A DNA stretch of 37,087 nucleotides from Pseudomonadota bacterium (lineage in GTDB: Bacteria; Pseudomonadota; Gammaproteobacteria; Acidiferrobacterales; UBA6901), in NCBI GenBank assembly GCA_021778035.1, contig JAJYCY010000005.1:12701-49787 (forward strand). The letters run 5' to 3'. Each line of letters opens with the position of its first letter. The stretch's first letter is position 1. The notes under the pieces were generated by a model. It saw only the letters and a program-made list of their open reading frames with translations, searched no databases and was not told the origin of the DNA. The translations under genes and the position numbers were made by a program. Of the stretch, positions 1 through 9,363 are shown piece by piece.

Positions 1-498
1 GCTGACGGTAACCGGAATGCCCAGTTTGCGCTGGGAGAGCTCTATGCCAGTGGAGATGCGCAGGCGGGTATAGACCAGAACCTGGCGGTTGCCGCAAAGT
101 GGTACAGACGCGCCGCCGAACAGGGCCATATCAAGGCACAGTATAATCTGGGCGTGTTCTATGCCAGTGGCACCGGAGTACCCCACGATATGCATGAAGC
201 CGCGCGCTGGTGGCGTCTGGCGGCGCTACAGGGGCATCTGCTGGCCCAGTTTGATCTCGGATTGCTGTATGCCCAGGGCGCGGGTGTCCAACCCAATGCG
301 GCCGCAGCAGTGAGATGGTGGGGGATGGCGGCGGAACATGGCTATGCCCCGGCAGAATTCAATCTCGGCCTCATGTACATCATGGGAGAAGGGGTCAAAG
401 AGAACCGCACTGAAGCGGTCCGACTCTGGCAGATGTCCGCCAAGCAGGGGTTCGGCCAGGCGATTCACGCGCTGCAGACGCTCCAGGATGGACGATAA
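1..498 (+). CDS. Sel1/TPR-like repeat protein, 5'-truncated by window edge
   Basis: Frame 1 is open from base 1 to TAA at 496-498; repeats such as AQYNLGVFYASGTGVPHDMHEAARWWRLAALQGH and AEFNLGLMYIMGEGVKENRTEAVRLWQMSAKQG are typical Sel1 repeats. Confidence 0.9.
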   Translation, partial: ADGNRNAQFALGELYASGDAQAGIDQNLAVAAKWYRRAAEQGHIKAQYNLGVFYASGTGVPHDMHEAARWWRLAALQGHLLAQFDLGLLYAQGAGVQPNAAAAVRWWGMAAEHGYAPAEFNLGLMYIMGEGVKENRTEAVRLWQMSAKQGFGQAIHALQTLQDGR

Positions 499-744
499 GT
501 CGCAGAGGGTTCCGATGGCATAAAATATCTTTATAAACATTCATTTGTGAAGTAAATCCTTCAGTCCGTTTTCCCGACACGCCCGCGCAGGACGTTTCCG
601 CGGCGCTTGTACCTTTTCTCAGGTTGCGGTTGGACGCAGTTCGCAGCAGAATGGGTCGCGTTACACCTGCGCGGACCCACAGTGCTGCGCGGTTGACGCA
701 AGATCTGTCCACTTGGAAAACCAAATGAATGAGAGGAGAAGGAT

Positions 745-1803
745 ATGACAATAAGATTTATCAAACGAAGCGGCGTAATGCTCGGGCTTGCGCTCGCGAT
801 GACGGGGTGGTGCGCCAATGCCATGGCGTCCCAGAAATATGGCATCTTTGAGCGTATTCTGGATGCGTCGGGAAGCTTCGCCCAGACAACCCAGGCCCTC
901 GAGAAAAGCATCGCAGCATCACACCTGGTTCTGCACGCTACGGACAATATCGCGGTTCCCCGCAACGTGCAGCAGGCACGGGTATACATTCTGACTTCGC
1001 CGACCTATGAAGCTGCGGCCCAGGGTATGCCGCCAGACACGGTTTCCGCCCAGATACTGCGGGTTGCCGTCTATACCTATGGCCCCGGCAAGAAGACGCA
1101 GATCGACATGGCCAACCCTGTCGCCCTGGCCATGGTGTACTACGCCAAGTCAAAAGAATATCCGCAGATGATTGCTGCCGCGAAGGCGGTGTCCAGCGAG
1201 ATCAAGAACGTGGTGGACCAGGTGCCTGGAACTCCCATTTCTGTCCAGCTCGCTCCGCGGCGCTCGGAAAGCGATCTCAACAGTTTTGATGGCGACGGAC
1301 CGGCGAAGATGATGGCTGACTGGGACAACTGGCGCGAGAGCCAGGATACGGTCTACAAGGCGAAGCCGGCGAATTTCGCCGCAACTGTTGCCCGGGTATC
1401 CGCGGCGCTGCATGCAAGCAGCAAGGGTGCGATGAATCCGGACAACTCCTCTTCCTGGCGCGTTGTGTCAGAGATCCCGGTTGGTACCAATGCCGTCTGG
1501 TTCGGCATTGACAATGCCTACACCCAGAACAAGTGCATACGCATCAACTCCCAGTTCCGCAGCCGCGGAAAGACCAAGGATGCTCCCTATCCGGGCGTAG
1601 ATCACGCGCCGGCGCTTCCGCTCGAGGTCCTGGTCATCAATAACGGCAAGCACGTTCAGGTCGCACAGTACGGCGAGATGTGGCGCATGCAGCTGTATTT
1701 CTGGGATTCCGGATATCTGGCGTTTGCGACCAACACGCTGATTCCCAGCACGATCTACGGCTCCATCAAGCAGGCTCTGACGGCAACCGTCGCGAGCAAA
1801 TAG
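745..1803 (+). CDS. Predicted exported protein of unknown function; possibly two DUF302-like modules
   Basis: 352-aa ORF with N-terminal signal peptide (MTIRFIKRSGVMLGLALAMTGWCANAMA) preceded by purine-rich RBS (gagaggagaagg); followed by an intrinsic terminator. Domain assignment is only a visual impression. Confidence 0.75.
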   Translation: MTIRFIKRSGVMLGLALAMTGWCANAMASQKYGIFERILDASGSFAQTTQALEKSIAASHLVLHATDNIAVPRNVQQARVYILTSPTYEAAAQGMPPDTVSAQILRVAVYTYGPGKKTQIDMANPVALAMVYYAKSKEYPQMIAAAKAVSSEIKNVVDQVPGTPISVQLAPRRSESDLNSFDGDGPAKMMADWDNWRESQDTVYKAKPANFAATVARVSAALHASSKGAMNPDNSSSWRVVSEIPVGTNAVWFGIDNAYTQNKCIRINSQFRSRGKTKDAPYPGVDHAPALPLEVLVINNGKHVQVAQYGEMWRMQLYFWDSGYLAFATNTLIPSTIYGSIKQALTATVASK

Positions 1804-1813
1804 CGCGGACTGA

Positions 1814-3799
1814 TCAGGAGACCGTTTCAGCGGGGCCGGAGATTTCTTCCGGCCCTTTCTTTTCGCCATCCGGACAGCGGGTCGGCGGGCTGATCTTTTC
1901 CAGAATCGCCTTTACGGCACGCCGCTGGTCTGCCAGAGACCTGCGGGTTGCCTCGAGCTCGACGATCCGGTCGCCGAGACTTTCGAGGTTGTCGCGAATC
2001 CGGCCGAGACTGTGCAGGCGCTGTTCCATGAGCATCCGGTGCTCGCGGATGCGGGTCATCATCGGCATCATGACGGATTTGCCCCAGGCCTTGGCGCCAC
2101 CATGGCAGCGTTCGAAGATGTCCCGGGCCCGGCTGACCAGGATGATGAAGAACCTGTCGATGACGAAATGCTGCTCGGTCAGCACCATCGCCGGGCTGTT
2201 GCGGAAAGTTTCGGCATCGTCCTGCAGGCGGCGCAGTTCGCTGCGGTAGGCAAGAAGTGAAAACCCGACAGGCCTCAGTCTCGTCCGATCCTCTGCGGTA
2301 TCCAGTTTCACGTACATGGTTTCCACCAGCCCCCGGATCTGTTGGACCTGCTTGTTGACTCGGTCCATCATCGCTTCTGTTCCTCCGAAGAACCGGGCCA
2401 TCGCCGCCTTGATGCCGAGCGTGGTCCAGCTGCCCTGCATGTCGCGGCGCGTGTCGGCAATCAGCCGGTCGATGTGTTCGAGATCGAGGTAGCCGAGCAG
2501 AATGCCGATCTGATCAGACAGAATGGAGCGCGCCGACTGGAAGCTTTCAAATTGCCTGGCGTTTGACGCCTTCTCTGTCTGCAGGCGCGTCGTCAGGGCC
2601 TGGATGACGTCCTGGCTCTTTCCGCCCAGGCTCCTCAGTTCGCCGATCTGGTCGTCGGTGTCAGCCAGGCGGCCTGCAACAAGCGCTTCGGCGCGACGCA
2701 CGATATCGCCGATTTCATGATCGACCCTTCCGCGCAGATAGGATTCCCTGGCGGGAACGAGATCCTCGGCGAGATGCGCCTCCAGCGCAGGCAGCCCGCT
2801 TTTCGCGGCGAGGACAAAGTCCGCCTTGATTTTGGCAATCAGGCCCTTCTGTGCCGACACCGGAAACACGCGGTCCCTAGCGATACCGAGTACGCGGGCG
2901 GTCTCGAGAACCTGTTGTTCAATGGCGGTCTGGATCTCATCGCTGGTGCGCAGATCATCCCAGAGGATGTCGATTTTGTTGAGCAGCGCAAAGCAGCCTG
3001 TGTCACATGCCCCGCGGCCGGTACGCACATAATCGTTCCAGATTGCCAGATCTGAGCGGGTGACGCCGGTATCGGCGCCGAGAACAAACATTACCGTTTG
3101 GGCAGCCGGCAGCATGTTCAGCGTAAGTTCGGGTTCCGTCCCCGGGGAATTGAGTCCGGGGGTATCGAGGATCACCAGCCCCGTTTTGAGCAGCGGGTGC
3201 GGGTAATTGACGATTGCGTGGCGCCAGACCGGAATTTCCGTCGTGTCATCGCTGCCCCCACTGGTCCGGACGAATTCGCCCTGGGAGCGGGAAAAACCGA
3301 GCGCCTTCGCCTCGGCAAAGCTCACAGACCGGGTTCTTGCGATTTCCTGCAAAGCGGCCGCCATGTCTTTCGGAGAACCCGGATCAAGCTCGACAGTGGT
3401 CCACTGGATAGGGGTGCGTTTGAGTTCGGCGATGGTAAGCGGCGATTTGCGCGTTTCCATTGGCAGCAGCCGCAGTGAGGGTGGCTGGCGTTCGTCATAC
3501 AGCAGCTCCATCGGACACATCGTCGTGCGTCCGGCATCGGACGGCAGCAGCTGACGGTTTGCATTCGCAAAAAACAGGGCATTGATGAGCGCCGTCTTGC
3601 CGCGCGAAACTTCCCCCACCACCGCAACGGTAAGGCTGTCAGACTTGAGGCTGTCGATCAGCTCGTAGATCCGCAGGTCGTCCTCACTGCTTCCGAACCC
3701 GTGCCGCTCCGCCCAGTCCTGGTATTCGCCGATGAACCTGATCAGATCAAGGCTCCACCGTCGGTAGCCGGCAAGGCGGGAAAACAGGCTATTGGTCAC
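1814..3799 (-). CDS. Dynamin-like GTPase family protein
   Basis: 661 aa; G1 GEVSRGKTALINAL, G3 DTPGLNSPG, G4 NKID; long predicted helical C-terminal part. Confidence 0.88.
   Translation of the reverse strand: MTNSLFSRLAGYRRWSLDLIRFIGEYQDWAERHGFGSSEDDLRIYELIDSLKSDSLTVAVVGEVSRGKTALINALFFANANRQLLPSDAGRTTMCPMELLYDERQPPSLRLLPMETRKSPLTIAELKRTPIQWTTVELDPGSPKDMAAALQEIARTRSVSFAEAKALGFSRSQGEFVRTSGGSDDTTEIPVWRHAIVNYPHPLLKTGLVILDTPGLNSPGTEPELTLNMLPAAQTVMFVLGADTGVTRSDLAIWNDYVRTGRGACDTGCFALLNKIDILWDDLRTSDEIQTAIEQQVLETARVLGIARDRVFPVSAQKGLIAKIKADFVLAAKSGLPALEAHLAEDLVPARESYLRGRVDHEIGDIVRRAEALVAGRLADTDDQIGELRSLGGKSQDVIQALTTRLQTEKASNARQFESFQSARSILSDQIGILLGYLDLEHIDRLIADTRRDMQGSWTTLGIKAAMARFFGGTEAMMDRVNKQVQQIRGLVETMYVKLDTAEDRTRLRPVGFSLLAYRSELRRLQDDAETFRNSPAMVLTEQHFVIDRFFIILVSRARDIFERCHGGAKAWGKSVMMPMMTRIREHRMLMEQRLHSLGRIRDNLESLGDRIVELEATRRSLADQRRAVKAILEKISPPTRCPDGEKKGPEEISGPAETVS
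1833..1864 (+). terminator. Rho-independent terminator for the 745-1803 gene, lying inside the 3' end of the opposing dynamin-like CDS
   Basis: GGGCCGGA-gatttct-TCCGGCCC (8-bp perfect stem) followed by TTTCTTTT. Confidence 0.85.
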
Positions 3800-4097
3800 A
3801 GCTGACAGGACCGAGCTCTGGCGGCACCCTGGCCGGTGACAGGATGCGCGCCATCTTGACCCTCGTGCCGTGCCCGCGCAGTAGCGTAACCCGGCTTTTT
3901 CCTACCCCGAAACATTCAGCAAGGTAGGCAACCAGCCGCGCATTGGCAAGGCCGTCAACCGGCGGAGCATTGATGCGTATCTTCACGCAGTCCCCGTGTA
4001 GTCCGAGAATTTCGTCACGGCGCGCCCGCGGCTGGACATGCAGCCGCAGGACCAGATCAGGCCCGTCCCAGGCCACGGCGGCAGCGCGCCCGGTCAT
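3789..4097 (-). CDS. DUF167/YggU family protein
   Basis: 102 aa, LRLHVQPRARRDEILGLHGDCVKIRINAPPVDGLANARLVAYLAECFGVGKSRVTLLRG is typical of DUF167; overlaps yggT by 4 bp and the dynamin gene by 11 bp. Confidence 0.93.
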   Translation of the reverse strand: MTGRAAAVAWDGPDLVLRLHVQPRARRDEILGLHGDCVKIRINAPPVDGLANARLVAYLAECFGVGKSRVTLLRGHGTRVKMARILSPARVPPELGPVSCDQ

Positions 4098-4681
4098 CCC
4101 GATGGCGATGTCACGACAAGACGCGCCATACCCATCGTCAGATGGTCCACCAGCATGATTGCCAGTTCGATCAGGATGAGCACCGCGACCGGAGACAGAT
4201 CCAGTCCGCCGATAGGCGGAATAATGCGTCGCGCCGGACGCAGCAGCGGTTCGGTCAGGCTGACCAGCAGGTCCATGGCGGGATTATGCGGATAGGGTGC
4301 AATCCAGCTGAGGATGGCCCGGATCAAGATCGCAAACAGGAATACGTACAGGACAAGATCGGCGATCTGCGAGACCGACAGTACCGTGAGCATCGTTCCG
4401 GTGACGCTGTATCCGCGCAGCAGAGCAAGCAAATACTGCTCGATCGCCTCGAGTAGCAGCATTAGCAGCACTGAAGCCCAGTCTATGCCCCACAGACCCG
4501 GTATGATCCGCCGCAGCGGAAGCAGCGGCGGATTGGTGACAACAACCAGAAATTGCGCAAATGGGTTGTAGAAGTTGGCGCGCACCAACTGCAGTATGAA
4601 TCTTGCCAGGACCGCAAGGATATACAGCCCGAACAGGGTGTTTATCAGCAGCGTGCCAGCCTGGGAAAAGAAGCTTTCCAT
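4094..4681 (-). CDS. YggT family membrane protein
   Basis: 195 aa, two copies of the YggT hydrophobic module (YILAVLARFILQLVRANFYNPFAQFLVVVTNPPLLPLRRIIPG ... LFAILIRAILSWIAPYPHNPAMDLLVSLTEPLLRPARRIIPP). Confidence 0.95.
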   Translation of the reverse strand: MESFFSQAGTLLINTLFGLYILAVLARFILQLVRANFYNPFAQFLVVVTNPPLLPLRRIIPGLWGIDWASVLLMLLLEAIEQYLLALLRGYSVTGTMLTVLSVSQIADLVLYVFLFAILIRAILSWIAPYPHNPAMDLLVSLTEPLLRPARRIIPPIGGLDLSPVAVLILIELAIMLVDHLTMGMARLVVTSPSG

Positions 4682-4684
4682 TAT

Positions 4685-5512
4685 TTATTGCCTTCCGAGA
4701 ATATCTGCCAGCTCGCGCGCACGTCTGACGGCAGCCGTGACTGCATTGCCGAACAGCTCTCCGATATGCCCAGCTTCCAGCGCCTGGATCGCGCGTTCGG
4801 TTGTCCCGCCGGGCGAAGTGACGCGCCGGCGCAGCTGGCCTGGTTCCTCACCCCCTTCGAGCGCCATCTTGGCCGCACCGTAGGCGGTTTCCAGAGTAAG
4901 CAGCCTTGCCGTTGCCGCATCGAGTCCGTGCGCTACTGCCGCACGCTCGAGCTCTTCCATGACGAGAAAAAAATAGGCCGGACCGCTCCCGGATATCGCG
5001 GTAACCGCATCTATGAGGTCTTCCGTTTCAACCCAAGCCGTGACGCCGACGGCCCGCAGAATCGATTCGGCCTCGTCACGCTGTGACTGGGTTGCGAATG
5101 TGTTGGCAAACAGGCCGGCCGCCCCGGATCCGATCAGCGATGCAGTATTGGGCATGACCCGTACGATCGCAAGATTTCCGCCGAGCCAGCGCTGCAGGTC
5201 GTCGATCCTCACCCCGGCGGCGATGGAGATCACGAGTGGCCTGGTCTTTTGCACGTTGGCGGCTATCCCGTCTGCCACCGCCTTGAGCAGCTGCGGCTTG
5301 GTGGCCAGCACCAGAACGTCGGCGCGGTCCGCCACCTCGCCGTTGTTCTCGACGGCAGCAAGCCCCATGGTCTGGCTGACCCGGGTGCGCTGGTCGGCTT
5401 CCGGATCCGAGAGAATCAGGTCCTGCTTCGGCCAACCGTTGGCGAGCAGACCGCCAGCCAGGCTCCGCGCCATGTTACCTGCCCCGATAAATCCGATTAT
5501 CCGACCGGTCAT
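4685..5512 (-). CDS. proC: Pyrroline-5-carboxylate reductase
   Basis: 275 aa; GFIGAGNMARSLAGGL Rossmann motif; ISGSGPAYFFLVMEEL and RRRVTSPGGTTERAIQ signatures. Confidence 0.97.
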   Translation of the reverse strand: MTGRIIGFIGAGNMARSLAGGLLANGWPKQDLILSDPEADQRTRVSQTMGLAAVENNGEVADRADVLVLATKPQLLKAVADGIAANVQKTRPLVISIAAGVRIDDLQRWLGGNLAIVRVMPNTASLIGSGAAGLFANTFATQSQRDEAESILRAVGVTAWVETEDLIDAVTAISGSGPAYFFLVMEELERAAVAHGLDAATARLLTLETAYGAAKMALEGGEEPGQLRRRVTSPGGTTERAIQALEAGHIGELFGNAVTAAVRRARELADILGRQ

Positions 5513-5586
5513 CGTCTTGTGGAAAGGCTTTCCATTAGTTGTTTATCTCAGTTTAGAACGACATGCCGGCTGAGCGAAAGCCCGGA

Positions 5587-5606
5587 GCCGGCTTCAGGAA
5601 GCCGGC
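5587..5606. promoter_or_regulatory. Inverted repeat between proC and pilT
   Basis: GCCGGCTT-CAGG-AAGCCGGC perfect 8-bp stem; overlaps an alternative pairing ATGCCGGCT(5563-5571)/AGCCGGCAT(5600-5608). Confidence 0.6.
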
Positions 5607-5690
5607 ATTATGCTGTTTCCGGCTCACAGCGGCGTCCGGTCCGGCGCAGAAAACCATGCCGGCAGGCTGGCGCACCGGGTGCGGGCAGCC

Positions 5691-5718
5691 TTGTTTGTGC
5701 GTCTTTGGCCGTTATACT
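5691..5718 (+). promoter_or_regulatory. Candidate sigma70 promoter of pilT
   Basis: TTGTTT-N16-TATACT, about 60 bp upstream of the pilT ATG. Confidence 0.5.
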
Positions 5719-5778
5719 AAAAAAGACCGCAATCAGAGACCCCGGTTTTTCCGGTAAATCCTCAATAGGAGCTTTTGC

Positions 5779-6858
5779 ATGGACATCGCCGAATTGCTGG
5801 CGTTTGCCTACAAACAGAACGCCTCGGATCTCCATCTGTCCGCCGGCCTGCCGCCGCTTATCCGCATCGATGGCGATGTGAAGCGCATAAACGTCGACCC
5901 GCTCGACGACCGCACTGTCCATAACATGATCTACGACATCATGACGGACAAGCAGCAGAAGGATTACGAAGAGAATCTGGAGACGGATTTTTCGTTTGAT
6001 CTTCCGAACATCTCGCGTTTCCGCGTCAATGCCTTCAACCAGCAACGTGGACCCGGAGCCGTATTCCGGACGATTCCGTCAAAGGTACTTACGCTGGAGC
6101 AGCTCGGAGCACCCGCCAGCTTCAAGGAAATCTGCGACCAGCCGCGTGGCATCGTGCTGGTTACCGGCCCGACCGGTTCCGGAAAGTCCACAACGCTTGC
6201 AGCCATGATCAACTACGTCAATGACAGTCGCCACGAACACATCCTGACCATCGAGGATCCGATCGAGTTCGTGCATACCAGCAAGAACTGCCTGATCAAC
6301 CAGCGCGAAGTCGGACGCGACACGCTCGGATTCAACAATGCACTGCGTTCAGCGTTGCGTGAGGACCCAGACGTCATTCTGGTCGGTGAGTTGCGCGATC
6401 TGGAAACCATCCGCCTGGCGCTGACAGCAGCCGAGACCGGCCATCTGGTATTTGGTACCCTGCACACGAGTTCGGCGGCGAAGACTGTAGATCGAATTGT
6501 GGACGTCTTTCCGGCAGCCGAAAAGGATATGGTGCGCGCCATGCTTTCTGAGAGCCTGCGGGCGGTGATAGCGCAGAGCCTGCTGAAGAAGCTGAGCGGC
6601 GGCCGGATCGCTGCCCACGAGATCATGATCGGTACGCCTGCGATCCGCAACCTCATCAGGGAAAACAAGATCGCGCAGATGTATTCGGCCATGCAGACCA
6701 GCCAGGGGTTGGGAATGCAGACCCTGGACCAGTGCCTCATGGAAATGGTGCGCAACCGGCTGGTCAGCCTTGAAGAAGCGCGTTCATATGCAGCCAACAA
6801 GGACAATTTCGGCGGAGCAGCGATAGGCGGAAGCGCCGGTGCTGGAGGAAAGAGATAA
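5779..6858 (+). CDS. pilT: Type IV pilus retraction ATPase PilT
   Basis: 359 aa; Walker A GPTGSGKSTT, HILTIEDPIEF, REDPDVILVGELRD, AIRNLIRENK motif. Confidence 0.98.
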   Translation: MDIAELLAFAYKQNASDLHLSAGLPPLIRIDGDVKRINVDPLDDRTVHNMIYDIMTDKQQKDYEENLETDFSFDLPNISRFRVNAFNQQRGPGAVFRTIPSKVLTLEQLGAPASFKEICDQPRGIVLVTGPTGSGKSTTLAAMINYVNDSRHEHILTIEDPIEFVHTSKNCLINQREVGRDTLGFNNALRSALREDPDVILVGELRDLETIRLALTAAETGHLVFGTLHTSSAAKTVDRIVDVFPAAEKDMVRAMLSESLRAVIAQSLLKKLSGGRIAAHEIMIGTPAIRNLIRENKIAQMYSAMQTSQGLGMQTLDQCLMEMVRNRLVSLEEARSYAANKDNFGGAAIGGSAGAGGKR

Positions 6859-7971
6859 ATGGTTTTCAGTGATCTTCTGAAACTGATGGTCCAGAAGAAG
6901 GCTTCGGACCTGTTCATTACCACCGGCGTGCCTCCAGCGGTAAAGATTGACGGCAAGGTTACGCCCGTGACCAAGCAGGCGCTTACCCCGGAGCAGGCGC
7001 GCGCCTTCACCTACGGTATCATGACCGAGGAACAGCGTCGCCAGTTCGAATCCACCAACGAGTGCAATTTTTCGATCAACCCGAAGGAGATCGGGCGTTT
7101 CCGCGTGAATGTGTTCATGCAGCAGGGATTTGTCGGCATGGTGCTGAGAACCATCGAGAGCAAGATTCCGCGTTTCGATGAACTCAACCTGCCAAAGGTG
7201 CTTGCCGACATTGCACTTACCAAGCGCGGGCTGGTGATATTTGTCGGAGCGACGGGGTCGGGCAAGACGACGTCGCTGGCAGCCATGATCGGCTACCGCA
7301 ATGAATACAGCTACGGCCACATCATAACCATAGAAGATCCGATCGAGTTCGTGCATGAGCCGCGCAATTGCATCATCACCCAGCGCGAGGTGGGCGTGGA
7401 CACCGAGTCATTCGATGCGGCGCTCAAGAACACCCTGCGGCAGGCTCCGGATGTCATCCTGATCGGAGAAATCCGTTCGCGCGAAACCATGGACTATGCA
7501 ATTGTTTTTGCCGAAACCGGACATCTGTGTCTGGCGACGCTGCATGCCAACAGCGCGAATCAGGCCTTAGATCGTATCATCAACTTTTTCCCTGAAGACC
7601 GGCGCAACCAGCTGCTGATGGACCTGTCACTCAACCTGAAGGCGGTGGTGTCGCAGCGTCTGATTCCGATGAAGGCCGGGAAGGGTCGCGTTCCCGCGGT
7701 CGAAGTCATGATCAACTCGCCGCTGATCGCGGATCTGATCCTGAAGGGGGAAGTCCACGCCATCAAGGAACTCATGGCGAAATCGACGGAGACCGGAATG
7801 CAGACGTTCGATCAGTCGCTGTTCAATCTCTACGAGAGCGGGCTGATCACCTACGACGAAGCGCTCCGCAACGCCGACTCGGTGAACGATCTGCGTCTGC
7901 GCATCAAGCTCGAAGGCAAGGAAGCCAAAGGCCAGGAGCTCGGGGACTCCATGCGCAATGTGACGTTCTGA
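6859..7971 (+). CDS. pilU: PilT/PilU family type IVa pilus ATPase
   Basis: 370 aa; GATGSGKTTS, IITIEDPIEFVHEPRNCIITQREVGVDT, immediately downstream of pilT. Confidence 0.97.
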   Translation: MVFSDLLKLMVQKKASDLFITTGVPPAVKIDGKVTPVTKQALTPEQARAFTYGIMTEEQRRQFESTNECNFSINPKEIGRFRVNVFMQQGFVGMVLRTIESKIPRFDELNLPKVLADIALTKRGLVIFVGATGSGKTTSLAAMIGYRNEYSYGHIITIEDPIEFVHEPRNCIITQREVGVDTESFDAALKNTLRQAPDVILIGEIRSRETMDYAIVFAETGHLCLATLHANSANQALDRIINFFPEDRRNQLLMDLSLNLKAVVSQRLIPMKAGKGRVPAVEVMINSPLIADLILKGEVHAIKELMAKSTETGMQTFDQSLFNLYESGLITYDEALRNADSVNDLRLRIKLEGKEAKGQELGDSMRNVTF

Positions 7972-8082
7972 GTACCGCATTCCGCCGCAGTGCGGCTGGC
8001 AGCCCGCCAGCGGGGCGCCCTGGCACTCTGCTGCGCAGCCTGACCTGACAGCGACGGGGCGGCTACGGATCCGGACCAGCTG

Positions 8083-9363
8083 TCAGCGGGCCTCGAACAC
8101 GATTTTTCCGCCAACCAGCGTGTGCGTGATTGTGCCGCGGAACTCCCAGCCGAGAAAGGGGCTGTTCCGTCCACGGCTCGTGATACGGTCGACTGACAGG
8201 GTCCAGTGTGACGCCGGATCCAGGATGCACAGGTCCGCCGTGGCGCCGACCCCGAGGTGGCCGGCGTCGACGCCCAGTATCTGGGCGGGTCTGGCGGTAA
8301 GCAGGGCGATCGCTTCCGGCAGATTCAGCAGTTCATCATCAACCAGTCTCAGCGTAAGGGGCAGGAGCGTTTCAAGGCCCGAAATGCCTGGTTCTGATTC
8401 CGCGAAGGGCGCCAGTTTGGCGTCAGACTCGTGGGGCTGGTGATCCGAGCAGATGGCCGATATCACGCCACTTTTAAGCGCCTGTCTCAGCGCATCCCGG
8501 TCACGGCCCGCACGCAGCGGTGGAATCACGTGGCACTGGGTATTGAAATAGCCGATGTCATGTTCGGTAAGGTGGAGATGGTGGGCGGTGACGTCGGCAC
8601 TGACCGCCAGACCCTGGTCCCGGGCCGCTGCGACCATGGCTACGGCCCGCGCGCTCGACAGCTGGCAGAAATGCGCACGTACTCCGGTCTGTTCCACCAG
8701 TGCGAGATCGCGCGCCAGACCAGCTGTTTCCGCCGCCTCGGGGATCCCGGGCAGACCGAGTCGGGTGCTCACCTCGCCTTCATGCATGCAGCCGCCGTTG
8801 CGCAGCCACGGATCCTGCGGGTGCAGGAACACGGTCAGATCGAAGCCCGCCGCATATTCCATCGCCCGCCGCATGACAAGCGTGTCGGCGACCGGCTCAA
8901 GGGCATTGCTGAAGCCGACGCATCCCGCATCGTCAAGCGCCGCCATGTCCGAAAGCAGTTTTCCCTGAAGGCCCTGGGTTAGTGCCCCCAGCGGATGCAC
9001 AAATGCCAGCCCGAAACGCCAGGCGCGCTGCTGGATCATCTGTGCCATTGCTGGCGTGTCGATGACCGGATAGGTGTCGGGCGGACAGCACAGCGTCGTG
9101 ATGCCGGCGTTCACCGCGGCACGCGTCTCGCTTTCCATGGTTGCCTTGTATTCGAGGCCGGGCTCGCGCAGGCGCGCCCGCAGATCGACGAGGCCAGGAA
9201 GCACCAGCCTGCCGCGGGCGTCCAGGACCCTGTCGGCCTGGAATCCGTCCGGCATGGCGCCGATCGCCGCGACGAATCCCTGTTCGCTGATGAACAGGTC
9301 GTGCAGACCGTCGACATTATTGGCCGGGTCTATGAGGTGCCCGCCCGTAATCGCGATTCTCAT
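8083..9363 (-). CDS. Dihydroorotase-like protein (PyrC'/PyrX type, probably non-catalytic)
   Basis: 426 aa; cyclic amidohydrolase family; [13 protein letters not shown] (HxH replaced by RxR), [14 protein letters not shown]; overlaps pyrB by 4 bp. Confidence 0.92.
   Translation of the reverse strand: MRIAITGGHLIDPANNVDGLHDLFISEQGFVAAIGAMPDGFQADRVLDARGRLVLPGLVDLRARLREPGLEYKATMESETRAAVNAGITTLCCPPDTYPVIDTPAMAQMIQQRAWRFGLAFVHPLGALTQGLQGKLLSDMAALDDAGCVGFSNALEPVADTLVMRRAMEYAAGFDLTVFLHPQDPWLRNGGCMHEGEVSTRLGLPGIPEAAETAGLARDLALVEQTGVRAHFCQLSSARAVAMVAAARDQGLAVSADVTAHHLHLTEHDIGYFNTQCHVIPPLRAGRDRDALRQALKSGVISAICSDHQPHESDAKLAPFAESEPGISGLETLLPLTLRLVDDELLNLPEAIALLTARPAQILGVDAGHLGVGATADLCILDPASHWTLSVDRITSRGRNSPFLGWEFRGTITHTLVGGKIVFEAR

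Noticed and set aside
7972-8082. GC-rich dyads between convergent pilU and pyrC' as a terminator
   Set aside because: Several short overlapping stems, none with a T-tract; not distinguishable from GC-rich background by eye.
8083-9363. Calling the dihydroorotase homologue a pseudogene
   Set aside because: Frame is intact, full length and coupled to pyrB; loss of metal ligands matches known non-catalytic PyrC' subunits.
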